From positions 5,410,083 through 5,474,082 of the forward strand of contig CM020619.1 of the NCBI GenBank assembly GCA_009829735.1: a stretch of DNA of 64,000 bases. Reading direction: 5' to 3'. Every line of letters begins with the position of its first letter. Positions within the stretch are counted from its first letter, which is position 1. A program made the position numbers and the translations under genes. This document shows, piece by piece, positions 35,125 through 46,231 of the stretch. The notes beneath the pieces were generated by a model. That model saw only the letters and a program-made list of their open reading frames with translations. It was not told the origin of the DNA and did not search any database. The DNA comes from Pyropia yezoensis (lineage: Eukaryota > Rhodophyta > Bangiophyceae > Bangiales > Bangiaceae).

Positions 35125-36082
35125 GGCAGCAGCCGTGACGGAGCGCCAAGCAAAGCAGATGCAGTGCATCCACCAGGGCATCCACCGAAACCGTGCGTGA
35201 TGCGACACGCACCGCACTGTAGAGATCTTTGCTGCACGGGCGCCATTCGTCGTGCGGTCCGATGGCAGTAAATTGTGAGGGAAGGAACTCCCTCCTGACG
35301 GTCTGTCCCTGGGCGGTCGCCAATCTTTGCAGACGTTCCCGGATTGCCGGCCGCTTCGGACTTCTTTCAAAAAAGTGGTCGAATCCATGCATTCGTCAGT
35401 CGACACTGAATCGATCGGCCGGCACCAAGCCGACATTACGGTAAGCGACCTGCTCCCATTTTCTGCCCCGAAATTCGTGATCACAGCCGAGGCACACCCC
35501 GCGAGATGTGGGGACGTCGTCGCCCCCCGTTCGACTACCGTCGTCAGCATCATGGACGTCGTCACAACCGTCGTTCCCATCCCATGACGCAGCACCCTGT
35601 GAGCACCTTGGCTTCTGATGCAGTATGTCACATGGTGACGACGTGGGGGCGAGAACGGTACGTTGGATGGTCGGGTGACTGGTCTTCTCGTAGATGTGCG
35701 TCGGTCGTCATCCTGGTCCACTCAGCTGCCATGCGGGACGGACTTGATGCGTCAGACGTAGTTGGGGGAGTCTTTTGCACGACCCGTGAGGCTCCCTGTC
35801 GTGTCGCAGACGCTGAATCCGATACTGACCCGGGTGCACTCTTGTCTCTTTCTCCACATTCACTCGCCTGGTGCGGTTGCCATCTATGTCGATTGATCAG
35901 ATGCCGCGGTGTGCGCGCGCCGCGGGTGATCGCCACGCCGACAGGGGCAAGGGCAGCTCCGCGGTCCGTCGGCGCGTTGCGCAGGGCGCCAGCGGCGGCA
36001 TCGCCGGGGGTGGGGGGGGGGGGGGGGGGGCCGGTGGCCGGGCGTTTCCCATCACCGGCGGCAGAACGCCTCGCTGCCTTTG
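35125..36082. other. Intergenic, no supported gene
   Basis: Open frames on both strands but no domain. A short stretch near 36040-36090 (PAAERLAAFARASGG, plus strand) may be the first visible coding piece of the PIKK remnant that follows. Confidence 0.35.
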
Positions 36083-37490
36083 CGCGGGCGTCCGGGGGGG
36101 GGCAGTGGCGGCGGTGCCAGCAGCGGCGGTGGCGGCGGTGGCGGTAGCACTGCTTCCGCCACCGCCGCCGCTGCCGCGGCCGGTGCCGCCGCCGCCGCCG
36201 CCACGACCGTAGGTAGCCGCCTCCACCGGCACCTCCACACCATCCTGCGGTCGCTGGCGGCTGGCGACGCGGCCGCGGCGGGCGCCGCGCTCGGCCCCGC
36301 CCGCGAAGAGGAGCTGGTGGCGGTGGGCCGCGGCGGGCCCGGTGGGTCGGCCGCGGCCGTGTACGCTGCGGCGGGGCGGCTGCGACTGCTGGGCGACGTC
36401 GAGGCCGCCGCGGCGGGGGTGCTGCAGCTAGGGCAGGCGACGGTAACTGTGGCGGTGGCGGCGGGGTGGCGTGGGGAGGGGGGAGCACCCGGGCGCGGCG
36501 CCTTCCGCACCGCCGCGTTGGCGTCGGCGGCGGCGGTGGCGGCGGCGCTTGCCGCCGCCGAGGCGCGGTGGCGCGTCGAGGCGCGGACGCTGTGGCCCCC
36601 AGGCCGGGCCGTGCGGTCCGATCTGACCGCCACCGCCGCTGCGGCGGTGCCGCTGCACGACCGCCTGGCGGGAGTGCTGCGGCTGGGCGACCGACACCGC
36701 CGGCTGGGTGCCGACGCGGCGGCGCACCTGATGGCCACCGCCCCTGATGGCGCGGGCTGGGCGCACGCCGGCCGGGTGGTGCGCGCAGTGGCGGCGGCCG
36801 GCGGGGGGGAGAGGGAGGGGGGGGAAGGGGGGGAGCCCCCGTGGGGCTGCTGCGCCCGTCGTCGACGCGGACGCGGCGGCCATCCGGCTGGCAGGCGCCA
36901 AGGTGCTGTGGGCGGCGGGGGAGGACAGCAAATTCCGTGCGCGCGCGCTGCGGGCCGCCCTGCGGCTGGTGGCCGACCTCGGCGCCCGCCTCCCCGATGG
37001 CAGCCGCGGCGGCGGCGGCGGCAAGGGCGCGGCGCGCGGCGGCACGGCGGCGGTGCCGCCCTCGCCAGCCGACGTGGCCGCCGCGGTGAGCGCGACGACG
37101 GCGGGTGCCCGCCCCAGAGGGAGTTGACGTCGCGGTGGGCCCCACCGCCGCCGCCGCCGCGGTGGAGCTGTCGGCGGTGCGCTCTGAGGCTTCTCGCGTC
37201 GTCGCCCGCTGGTCTGCCGACACGCGGGCGGAGCAGGCGCTAAAGGTGTTTGACACGAACCTCGGCCTGGGCGTTGCCGCGTTGGGGGGGGGGGGGGGGG
37301 GGGACGGTCCGTCCGCGGCGGCGGCGGCGGCAGCGGCCGGCGACGCCGCCGCAGCCGCCGCCGACCAGGACCTCCGGCACCTGGAAGAACACGACACGGA
37401 CAGCGTCGACGGTGGCGGCGGTGGTGGTGGTGTCCGGCACCCCGACGCCCTCAACGCTGCCGAGGTCGACGCTGCCACTGGTAGCGACGG

Positions 37491-37523
<33 letters not shown>

Positions 37524-37702
37524 CGACGCCAGCATCGGCGCCTGGTCGGTGCTGACGCGGATGGCGGAGAAGCTGCGGGGGCGTCCACGAGCGGGAGGCG
37601 CTCAGCGAGCCCAACGACGTGGCCCTGCTCGTGGTTGAGGCAACGGCGGTGGAAAATCTGGCGCCCATGTACATTGGGTGGATGATGTTTCTGTTGGGGT
37701 AG
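36083..37702 (+). pseudogene. PIKK-family (ATR/TOR-like) remnant: FAT-like region and FATC, no kinase domain
   Basis: The last 34 codons, in the frame ending at TAG 37700-37702, read LSEPNDVALLVVEATAVENL then APMYIGWMMFL, a near-perfect FATC domain, the C-terminal signature of ATR, TOR and ATM kinases. It is preceded by AEKLRG, the usual segment before FATC. Upstream helical sequence (IRLAGAKVLWAAGEDSKF, ASRVVARWSADTRAE) resembles the FAT repeats. The roughly 300-residue kinase domain expected between FAT and FATC is absent. The reading frame shifts by +1 near 36800, 37100 and 37580, at or near G-runs. It could be a pseudogene or a real gene damaged by homopolymer length errors. Confidence 0.55.
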
Positions 37703-38004
37703 GGCTGCGGGTAGAGGGGCGGGGGGAGGGTGGGGGCGGGAGTGGGGGCGGTCCGTTCGCGGCGGCGGCGGCGGCAGCGGCCGGCGACGCCGCCGCTGCT
37801 GCCGCCGACCAAGACCTGCTGCACCTGGAAGATGACGACACAGACAGCGTCGACAATGGCGGCGGTGGTGGTGGTGTCCGGCACCCCGACGCCCTTAACG
37901 CTGCCGAGGTCGACGCTGCCACTGGTAGCGACGGCGGCGGCGGCGGCGGTGGCGGTGGCGGCGGTGCCGACGCCAGCATCGCCGCCTGGTCGGTGCTGAC
38001 GCAG
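37306..38004 (+). repeat. 255-bp direct repeat pair
   Basis: 37306-37560 and 37750-38004 are copies with few substitutions, 444 bp apart and in the same frame. The unit encodes an Ala-rich, Asp/Glu-rich and Gly-rich linker. The first copy leads into the FATC end of the PIKK remnant. The second leads into unrelated sequence in an ORF ending at 38220 (MDDVSVG start at 37678), probably created by the duplication. Confidence 0.85.
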
Positions 38005-38451
38005 ATAGTCGGGGTCCTGGCGGTGGCTGTTGCCGCCGCAGCCGCCGCAGCGCTCTCCCGCGGGCTCGACCTGTCCCCCTCTGACCTGCCCGCCGGGTGG
38101 GAGGCGACGCTGTTGAGCAGCCACCCACTGGCGGGCGCCACCCCCCCCTCTCCCCCCAAGCTGGTGACCTGGTACCAACTGCACCCGCAAGCCGACGTGC
38201 CGTCACGAATGGCCGACTAGTGCTTGTCCGAGCGCCTCTCGAGAGCCGTCTGCGCGTGTCAACGCCACCTCTGAAAAATACACGGAACTCCACATTACCA
38301 ACATGCACGCACCCTCCTCACAGGACACCGATTGAAAGTTGTCATGGCACGAGCAAAGGGAGAAATAGAAAGCACATGCGACGCAAACGGATGCAGCCTA
38401 AACGAACGCAAGCAGCACGAAAAGACAGCACACACCGAGACCCTCCACCTT

Positions 38452-39606
38452 CTAGTCGTCGCAGCAGTGCCGTTTAAAAGTACTGTTTAAGCGGAAAACT
38501 CGCTGACAATGACGACATGTCAAACGGACAAGCGCACCCCCAGGCAGACGAATAGCAAGACGATTGGGGTCAACCATGGGCCCCTTGCCCTTCGTGGACT
38601 TGCGCACCGGCTCCTTAGCCTCGTATTGACGACGGCCGCTGCCGTTCCCAACACCGCCGTGACGACCTCCATGCCCGTCGCCAGCGCGGGCTCCCGCCAG
38701 ACTGGACCGACGGCGCGGGCTGCGGCGGTAACTGCTCCTGCGACGCCGCCCTCCCCGCCCAGTGAAATCGATACGGCCGCTGCTGCTGCCGCTGGTGCTG
38801 CTGCTGCTGGAAGAGGGGCTCCAAGCACGACGACGGTGGTCACGTGCGTTGCGACTGCGCGAATTGCGGCGACTTCTACGAGGGCTGCGACTGCGCGACC
38901 GGGAGCTGCGCGAAGAGGTGCTGCGGCTGTGACGGCTTGACGCGCGACCGCGTCGGCTGCCGCTCTAGATGCGCTTGCGGCTGCGGTGGCTGTTGGGGTC
39001 GCGCCCCTCGCCGCGCGCAGTAGTCGGAGTGAGCCAGGTGTCGGGGTCCCCCGACGTCCCCGCGACGCGACCACCAGCACGTGCCCCAGACACTTCGTCA
39101 GCACCAGATAGAGCGCAAGCAGCATGCGGCCGCGCCGGTGCTGTGGTCGATCGCGCCACTGGCGGCGCCGCCAGGACACCCGGCACATGCGGCCCAGGCG
39201 GCTTGGCCGGTGAAGGTACAGGCGGCGCAGGCTCCGCCGGCGCAGCGGCCGCTGCAGAGTGCACCATGTGCATGTGTGGCCAATCGACGAACTCCAACAT
39301 ATCGCCGCCGTCCCGCGTAAAAACGTCCTGCGCCCGCCTCACTATCGCTGCCAGGTTCATCAGCGACGCCTTGTCGTTCATTCGCTGCAGCGGCAGTAGG
39401 GATTGTTCGTGAGCGCGCCCAGTGCAATGCCGAAGCATGGCCACCGTTGAGTCGACGGCGCTGTTACACGCAGAGCACCACCACCGCTCGAAGCTCATCT
39501 CGCGCAAATGCGCAGGAGGTGCCGCCTGCTGGTACCGCATCAACGCCATCCGCTTCTTGTGCGGTTGCCCAGCCAGATGCTGCTCAATTGGCGCCCGAGA
39601 AATAAG
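38452..39606 (-). pseudogene. Zinc-finger/RS-domain protein, cut by a retrotransposon
   Basis: Coding sequence starts abruptly at the LTR boundary (39606). A U1/jaz-type zinc finger lies near 39412-39483 (CSAC...H-x5-H), then an Ala/Pro-rich region. After a TAG at 38965-38967 the same frame continues for 170 codons with a clear Arg-Ser domain (SRSSRSRSRSPRRS), an RGG-like stretch and a second Cys/His motif (CRHC...KRHCC), ending at 38452. RS domains are typical of splicing-related proteins. The 5' half is missing and not found on the other side of the element. The TAG could be a mutation or lie in an unrecognised intron. Confidence 0.6.
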
Positions 39607-40075
39607 TGTGGCAGTATTGACCCCCAGGTAGGAGGGCAACACGTCCCATACAAGGGGCCGCAGGCCACTAGCCTGATCCGTTCCTCCCCCTGCATTTGTG
39701 TCCATATTTCTTAAGTTTGGGATAGTTAGCTTAGGAGTAAGTCCAACTTGGATTTGAGGGTTTTCTGCATTTATCGTCTTGTATTTTCGTGAGGCCCGGT
39801 GGGCAGGTGCTGGGGTGGGAGATTCTGAGTGGCGAGATTCTGAGTGGACCCTGGGGGGATAAGGGGAGGGACAGCGGGGCTTGGCCCTGCGTCCCCGTCC
39901 CGACCAAGAAACTGTTGGACCACACACCATCCTCTTGTTTGTCAGTGGGGGGTTTGCCCCACAACAGGGACAGAGTGTGTGCGACTTGCACTTCTTCCGG
40001 TTCCCCCGACACGGGATGCAGCCCTTGTACACCGCCCCAACTCGGGTGCCGTGTGTGCGAGAGGTTTTCGCCACA
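39607..40075 (+). repeat. 5' LTR of element A
   Basis: 469 bp bounded by the 6-bp inverted repeat TGTGGC/GCCACA. Boundaries are fixed by comparison with the copies at 48515 and 50138, whose similarity ends at the same points. TTTGGTGGAGCAGC directly follows and is the only candidate primer binding site; the matching tRNA was not identified. Confidence 0.9.
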
Positions 40076-40194
40076 TTTGGTGGAGCAGCAAGGGACGGAG
40101 GTAAACTCTTCCTCCGGGTGCACCCGGGTGTAGGGGGCCCTCTGTCTCAAAGGAACGGTGGACTTGCACCTTGTCTTACGGATCGTCAGAAAAC

Positions 40195-42140
40195 ATGGCT
40201 AGTTCGGACCCCCTGTCGTCCGGGGAGTACACGGGTGACGCACGTGCTTCAGTGCCTTCGAATACTGGTGAGACACAGGTGGGTTTACCTGGGGTCGCAG
40301 AGGGACTAGAGGTCCCTCAAGCCAGCAGGACTGGAAGTGCTGGCGGTCAACAGGCCACCCCGACTCAGTCGGGAGCTAACTCGGGTGACACTTCTGATGT
40401 GGGTTGGCCGAAATGTGGCCACCGCGTGGTATACTCAACGGGAACGTCCCAAGGGGTGAGGACTGTCCCCGCGGGTTCCACCCGGGTTGGAGCCAACTTT
40501 GGCTTGGAGCCGTCGCAAACTAGGCTTTCGGAGGACGGCGGACTTCCGTTGGTCGGCGATGGGCTCGCGCCCATGCCCCCGGTTGAGACCCCTGAGGATG
40601 GTGGTTACCCCTCAGGTGGACTCCCGGAGGCGGACCGAGACTCAACTGGAGTCGACAATCCACTCCTCGCGGAGACTGTCCGTCGGGAGGCGACCAATGT
40701 GTTGCGGCAGACTTTGCCGGACCTGGTGGTCACGATGACGAATACTATTCTGAATCAGATTGTGGCGAGTTTGCCAGATGGCCTAAATGTCCAGACCGGA
40801 TCGGGGCTTTCGAGCCCGCAGGCGCAGGGGAAATCCCTCCTCACGCCTATCTCAGGTCGCCCCGAACAGGGGGCGACACCTGTGACTCCCAACGAGGGAG
40901 CCACACCATACTCAGTGGGGCGTACGCCCTTCACGGGGGAGTTTCCCCCGGGAACGCCGGCGGCTATACCAAGCTCGCCGCGCCAGACTGCAGGCACTGA
41001 GGGTCTACTAACCCCAGTGCCACAGCGGCTGTTCCCTCAACGTGAGGTGCCGCCCAAGATCCAGGTAGCCAACCCGGTCTACCAGAGGATCTTTGACTGT
41101 GAGACCTACGCCCTCCACAACATGTCGGTGGCGTATGGCCTGACAAGGCCCGAGCCATGGTCCGTGCCAAGAAGAATGCACTTCACTCTTTTGGGCACAA
41201 AGCGGAGTGGATTGGAACTGCCCCCCTCCGTGTCTTTGAGATTCTACGTTGTTTCACAAAAGCCTGTGACGACAATGCTATAAGTGAAGGCATGGCTTTC
41301 TATATGCTACAGGAGTTTACGAAGGGCGACCTGCGGACAGAACTTATGTCCGTCATGCCCAGCTCCTCAAGTGGAGGCGCTGGTGAGGTGACGTCCTATT
41401 TGGAGCTCGTCAACTGGTTGTTGAGAGCCATGGTGGATGAAGCAGCGTTGGCTTCTCAAGTTGAGGAGTTTACCCAAGCTCACCAGGAAGAGGCTGAGGA
41501 CGAGTTGTCCTTTGCGGAGCGAGTTCGTAAGCTCAACAATCTTTGTGGGTTTCTTCATCCACAAGCTGTGGTGAAGAGTCGGTTTGTGGAGGGACTCCAT
41601 TGGTCAGTCCGGAGCGAGACCCGGGAGCATAACACTGCCCGGGTGACCCTGGCCGAGTTGGCTAGGTTTGCCTACCGCAGAGGTGAGGCCTACCGCAAGT
41701 TGCGGGAGGAACAACGCCAGGAGCGTCAGGCCGAGTTGGCCAAGGAACGCGAGGAGGCGCGCCAGGCCAGAGAGTTGAGAGAGGCACGCCGAATCCGCAA
41801 GGAGAGGGTGGTAGCTGCCGTGGGAACTTCCCAGGGTACCTCTTTGTCTTCCCCAGTCGGGAAGACCCCTCCGGGAACTGACAATCGGTGTTGGAACTGC
41901 AACTCCGATGGACACTGGGCATATGATTGCCCCAAGTTGAGTAAACGCATTCAACAGCTTGTTAGGAATGCGAGTAAGAAGTCGGCTACGAACGAAGTAC
42001 GTTCACGCCGCGAGGGTGGACCTCGACCGGTAGTGGCGGTCGCCACACCCTCGGCGGAGGGGGCGGACACGTCGTCCTCGGACTCGTCGTCTTCCCCCTC
42101 GCACTCAGATTCTGACGCCAAGTCGGCGGGAAACGATTGA
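40195..42140 (+). pseudogene. Gag polyprotein of element A, one frameshift
   Basis: ATG at 40195. The first frame runs to about 41138, where copy D has one extra base (GGTCCTGAC against GGCCTGAC here). The second frame carries the capsid (TSYLELVNWLLRAM), a Glu/Arg-rich coiled segment and a CCHC knuckle at 41889-41930 (CWNC...GH...C), then a Ser/Asp tail and stop at 42140. Pol follows in the -1 frame with a 4-bp overlap, so programmed -1 frameshifting is a plausible expression mode in an intact copy. Confidence 0.85.
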
Positions 42141-45100
42141 CCGTTGGAGCTTGCCGTCCGAAGCTCACAACGGCAGCCTCGGCCAAGTGGTTCAAGAGGA
42201 CGAACCAACCGTGCCGGATACTGCGGCGACCTAAGGGAGTCCGCCCACCTCGGGTAGGACTCCCCAAGAACGTAATCCCACGTCGGGTCATCGCGGTGCT
42301 GACGGGTGAGAACTTCCAGGTGGCTGGACGGGTGCAACTTGCCCCCGGCCGCGCCTGTTGTGCCCGTATCGTACTTGATACCGGGTCAGGAGCCTCCTTG
42401 ATACGCAAGTCGCTATTACCAAAGGAGGTGAAGCTCCAACGCTGGAGGTCCAAAGCTGACCATATGATTGACATCAATGGTGAGGTACTTCCAATCGTTG
42501 GCGCCGTGACCCTACCAACTAGGTTCGGAACCCATGAGGTCGACGTGATCTATGGAGTAGTCGAGAATATATCGGTACCCCTGCTTCTGGGTACCCCTTA
42601 TGTTGTAACACAAGTGCCTTTGATTTGTGGCCCTGAGTATTGGGTCAAGTTGATGAATGGGGAGACCATCTCCATCCTTGGTAAGGGAAAGTCGGTGGCT
42701 CCTGTGACAGTCTCACAGTCGAAGCCTGTTTGCTCTGTGAGAGAAGGGTTTACTGCTACCCTGCGTTTAGCCCGTGAAGTCACGTTGCCCCCCAACTCGG
42801 TGGCGCACGTTGACGTTGTAACTGATTATACGGGGAACGGGTTGGTGCACCCTCACCCCCGTCTTGCTCGCAAGCACCAAGTGCATGTTGCCCTTGGCAC
42901 GATGGACTCCAGAGCCGAGGTTCCGTGGAGGATCCAGGTTATGAACCTGAGCTCGTCGCCCAAGGACTTCAAGTCGGGAGCCAAGTTCGGCTATATCGAC
43001 CAACATGAGGGACCGGTAGTAGCGGTCACCCTCAATGCGGGCGCGAGTAGCGACCCGAAGTCCGGGAAGGAGAAGCACCAAGACAAGTCGGCCGCCTCTC
43101 CCCGGCCCCATGTGAACATGGAGAATGTTCCACCCAGGTTGAGGGTTCAAGTTGAACGCCTCTTGGACCAATATCACAAGTTGTGGGATGGTCAATTGGG
43201 ACTCATGAGAGCCACCCAACACCGGATCGAGTTGAAACCCGGTGCACCCCCTATACGCCAACATCCGTATAGGGGAGGACCCCGTTCAAAGGCCCTCGTC
43301 AAGGAGCAAGTCGCCCGCATGGAGGCCCTCGATGTGATGGAGGCCAGCAACGGCGAGTGGGCGAGTCCGGTAGTTATAGTCACCAAAGTTGATGGGACCC
43401 CCCGGTTCTGTATAGACTACCGAAAGCTCAACGAGAGCACGGTGAAGGACAGTTATTCCCTACCTAGGATGGACGACTGTCTGGACTCTCTGGGGGTGGC
43501 AAACGTATTCTCTACCCTAGACTGTATCGCGGAGTATTGGCGAATTCCCATTGCTCCGGAAGACAGGCATAAAACTACCTTTACCTGTCACTGTGGTACC
43601 TACCAGTGCAAACGACTACCGTTTGGACTGTGCACCGCGCCGGCAACTTTCCAGCGCGCCATGGACATGATTTTGGCTGGAGAACTGTGGCAGATCTGTT
43701 TTGTGTACCTAGACGATATCATTGTGTTCTCCCGAAGTCCGGAGGAACACATTGGCCATCTTGGCCAGGTGTTCAAGCTACTTGCTGACGCCAGTGTGTC
43801 ACTGAAGGCGAGTAAGTGCCACCTCTTCACTCAAGAGGTGGAATACTTGGGACATGTTGTCCGTCCGGGGCGCCTCAGTGTCAACGAGAAAAACTTGAGG
43901 GCCATCCGTAAGGCTCAGTACCCCCGGACCTAGACCCAGATGAGGAGCTTCCTCGGGATGTGTACCGTGTACCGACGTTTCACCAAGGGCTTCGCCAAGG
44001 TGGCGAAGCCGCTGAATGAGCTAGTTAGCTCAACGCTACCGAAGCACCTGCCTCCCCCAAGTCGGGTGGAGCAGGAATCCTTTGAGACTCTTCGGGACCT
44101 TCTGCTGAAGCCCCCCATCTTGGCTATTCCCAGGTTGGGAGGCCACTACATCCTGGATGTGGACGCGAGCTACGACCAACTTGGTTGTGTGTTGCTTCAG
44201 CAGCAGCCGGACAAGGAGTACTTGCCGGTGGGATATTTCAGCAAGGGGCTGAACTCGGCTGAGAAGAACTACGGAGTCACCGAGTTGGAAGGACTCGCAG
44301 TGGTGTGGGCGGTGACGTCACTTCGTCACTACCTAGAGGGTTAGAAGTTCCTCATCCGCTGTGACCACCGCGCGTTGCAGTTCATCTTCAAGACGGACTG
44401 TACGAACACTCGTCTCAACCGGTGGAGGGTGCGACTGGCACCCTTCAACTTCGATATTGAGTACCGACCTGGCAGGCAACATGCCCTTGCCGACGGCCTT
44501 TATCGGGTACCTACCGAGGGGCTGGAAACTAACCCAGTCGATGAGGACATCCCCATCGTGGGGGTAGTCACGCGCTTGGGTCAGGCATTGGACCCCGAGG
44601 CGCCAGGGAACAAGAAGTACTTGCCCCTGTCCCTGGACGAGGTGGTGAAGGCCCAGGCCGAGGATCCCTTCTGCAAGTCGCAGAGGGATACACTGGATAC
44701 AGTGGCGGAGACGCGGTTCTTCCTGGGAGACGATGGCCTCCTCATGAGGAGGGGGGTATTCCAGGGGACCGAACAACTTGTCGTCCCCGCATCCCTCAAG
44801 GGCAGTATCCTTGAGAGGGAGCATAACGCTCCCACAGGTGGACACCTGGGGTCTAGTAAACTGTACCAGACCCTGAGGACCAGGTACTACTGGTCGTCCA
44901 TGGTGGTGGACATCTACAGTTGGGTGGCTGCCTGCACAAGTTGTGCGCAGAACCGTCTGATGGAACGGCGGCCTACTACGGCTATGCTACTGTTCCTGGC
45001 CAAGGAGTCTTTTGCCGCGTTGGCAATGGACATCCTTGGGCCACTGCCAGTGACCGAGGAGGGCAACCAGTACCTCCTGGTCATCTGTGACCGCTTCACG

Positions 45101-46119
45101 AAACTTACGCGAGCGATCCCTCTGGCGGAGATCACGGCCATGTCGGTCGTGTCAGCCTTCCTAGATCACTGGGTTGCCGCGTATGGCATCCCAGATAGTA
45201 CGCTATCGGACAATGGACCGCAATTGCGTCTGTACTGTTTCAGGGAGTGCTGGATATGTTGGGGGTTAAGGCAAACTATGCCACCCCCTACCACCCACAA
45301 GCTAATGGGCAGGTGGAGCGCTTCAACAAAACTATTGTTAGGCAGCTGCGCCACTATGTGAGTGAGCACGTGAAGACGTGGGACCAATACATTTCTATCC
45401 TTACTACTGCCTACAATTCGCAGGTTCACTCATCTACTGGGGAAGTACCCCTCGCTTTTGTGACCCCCCGTCGCGTGCGGTCTATTGCCGTGCGGCGGCC
45501 GCTCCCAACTAGGGAGGATGGTGGCAGTACGCCTACTCCTACTGAGAGTAAGGCGGAGCTCGCTGCTAGGCTTGAAAAACTCATCCCTAAAGTCAGGGCT
45601 GAGATGGACAAAGCACAAAAGCGCTACAAGCGTACCTTTGACAAAAAGGTGCGCAACGCCAAGCATGTCCCCGAGCAGGGTGACTGGGTGCTGGTACACT
45701 CACACACCCCAACTGGGGGTAAGTTGGTATTCCAGACGAAGGGGCCGTACCAGGTCCTTCGTACTGATGGGCGGCGCTTCACCATCGAGAGTGACGATGG
45801 GGTCCGCACCGTAAACGGACAGGACGTGGTAAAAGTTGCACCACCGCCTGCAAGCGACCCAGCTTGGGCGCGTGCTTTGAAAGCGTGGCGCCTCCCCTCA
45901 CTGCCTGCGGCCAAACAGGGCTCGCAGGAGTACGTGTTCGATAACTTCATCGACGACGGATGGGATGAGGACACTAACCGCCTCATGTTGAGGGTGCGTT
46001 GGTTCGGCTATAAGGCCAAGGATGATGCGTGGGAATATGTGGAGGACCTTCCCGCTGAGAAGGTCCGGGCATACTGTGCCCGGAATGAGATAGACCCTAA
46101 CAGCCCCCCCTCAACGTGA
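42137..46119 (+). pseudogene. Pol polyprotein of element A (PR-RT-RH-IN-chromodomain)
   Basis: Retropepsin VLDTGSGASLI; RT with FCIDYRKLNE, LPFGLCTAPATFQ and YLDDIIVFS; RNase H (LDVDASYDQLG); integrase HHCC zinc domain; core with MDILGPLP, LSDNGPQ and NGQVERFN (D, D, E all present). The C-terminal VRWFGYKAKDDAWEYVEDLP resembles a chromodomain, typical of chromoviruses. Defects: TAG 43931-43933, TAG 44342-44344 (the Gln of YLEGQKF is expected there), and a missing T near 45222 in the codon after DNGPQ. Otherwise open. Confidence 0.9.
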
Positions 46120-46231
46120 GGGAAGGCCGAGTAACAGTGCCAAGAGAGTGCTTCAAGTCGAAGTGGTACGCAGAGTGGCTTTTAACTACAGCCCTAACCC
46201 CTCACACTCTCACAACAAAGGCAGCTGCCAA

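Noticed and set aside
35628..37535. 635-codon minus-strand open frame opposite the PIKK remnant
   Set aside because: Pro/Arg/Ala low complexity; the plus strand carries the FATC signature, so this is its shadow.
38965..40074. 369-codon minus-strand frame through the LTR
   Set aside because: The first half is LTR sequence read antisense and recurs at 48381-48992 and 50060-50851; only the part up to 39606 is host gene.
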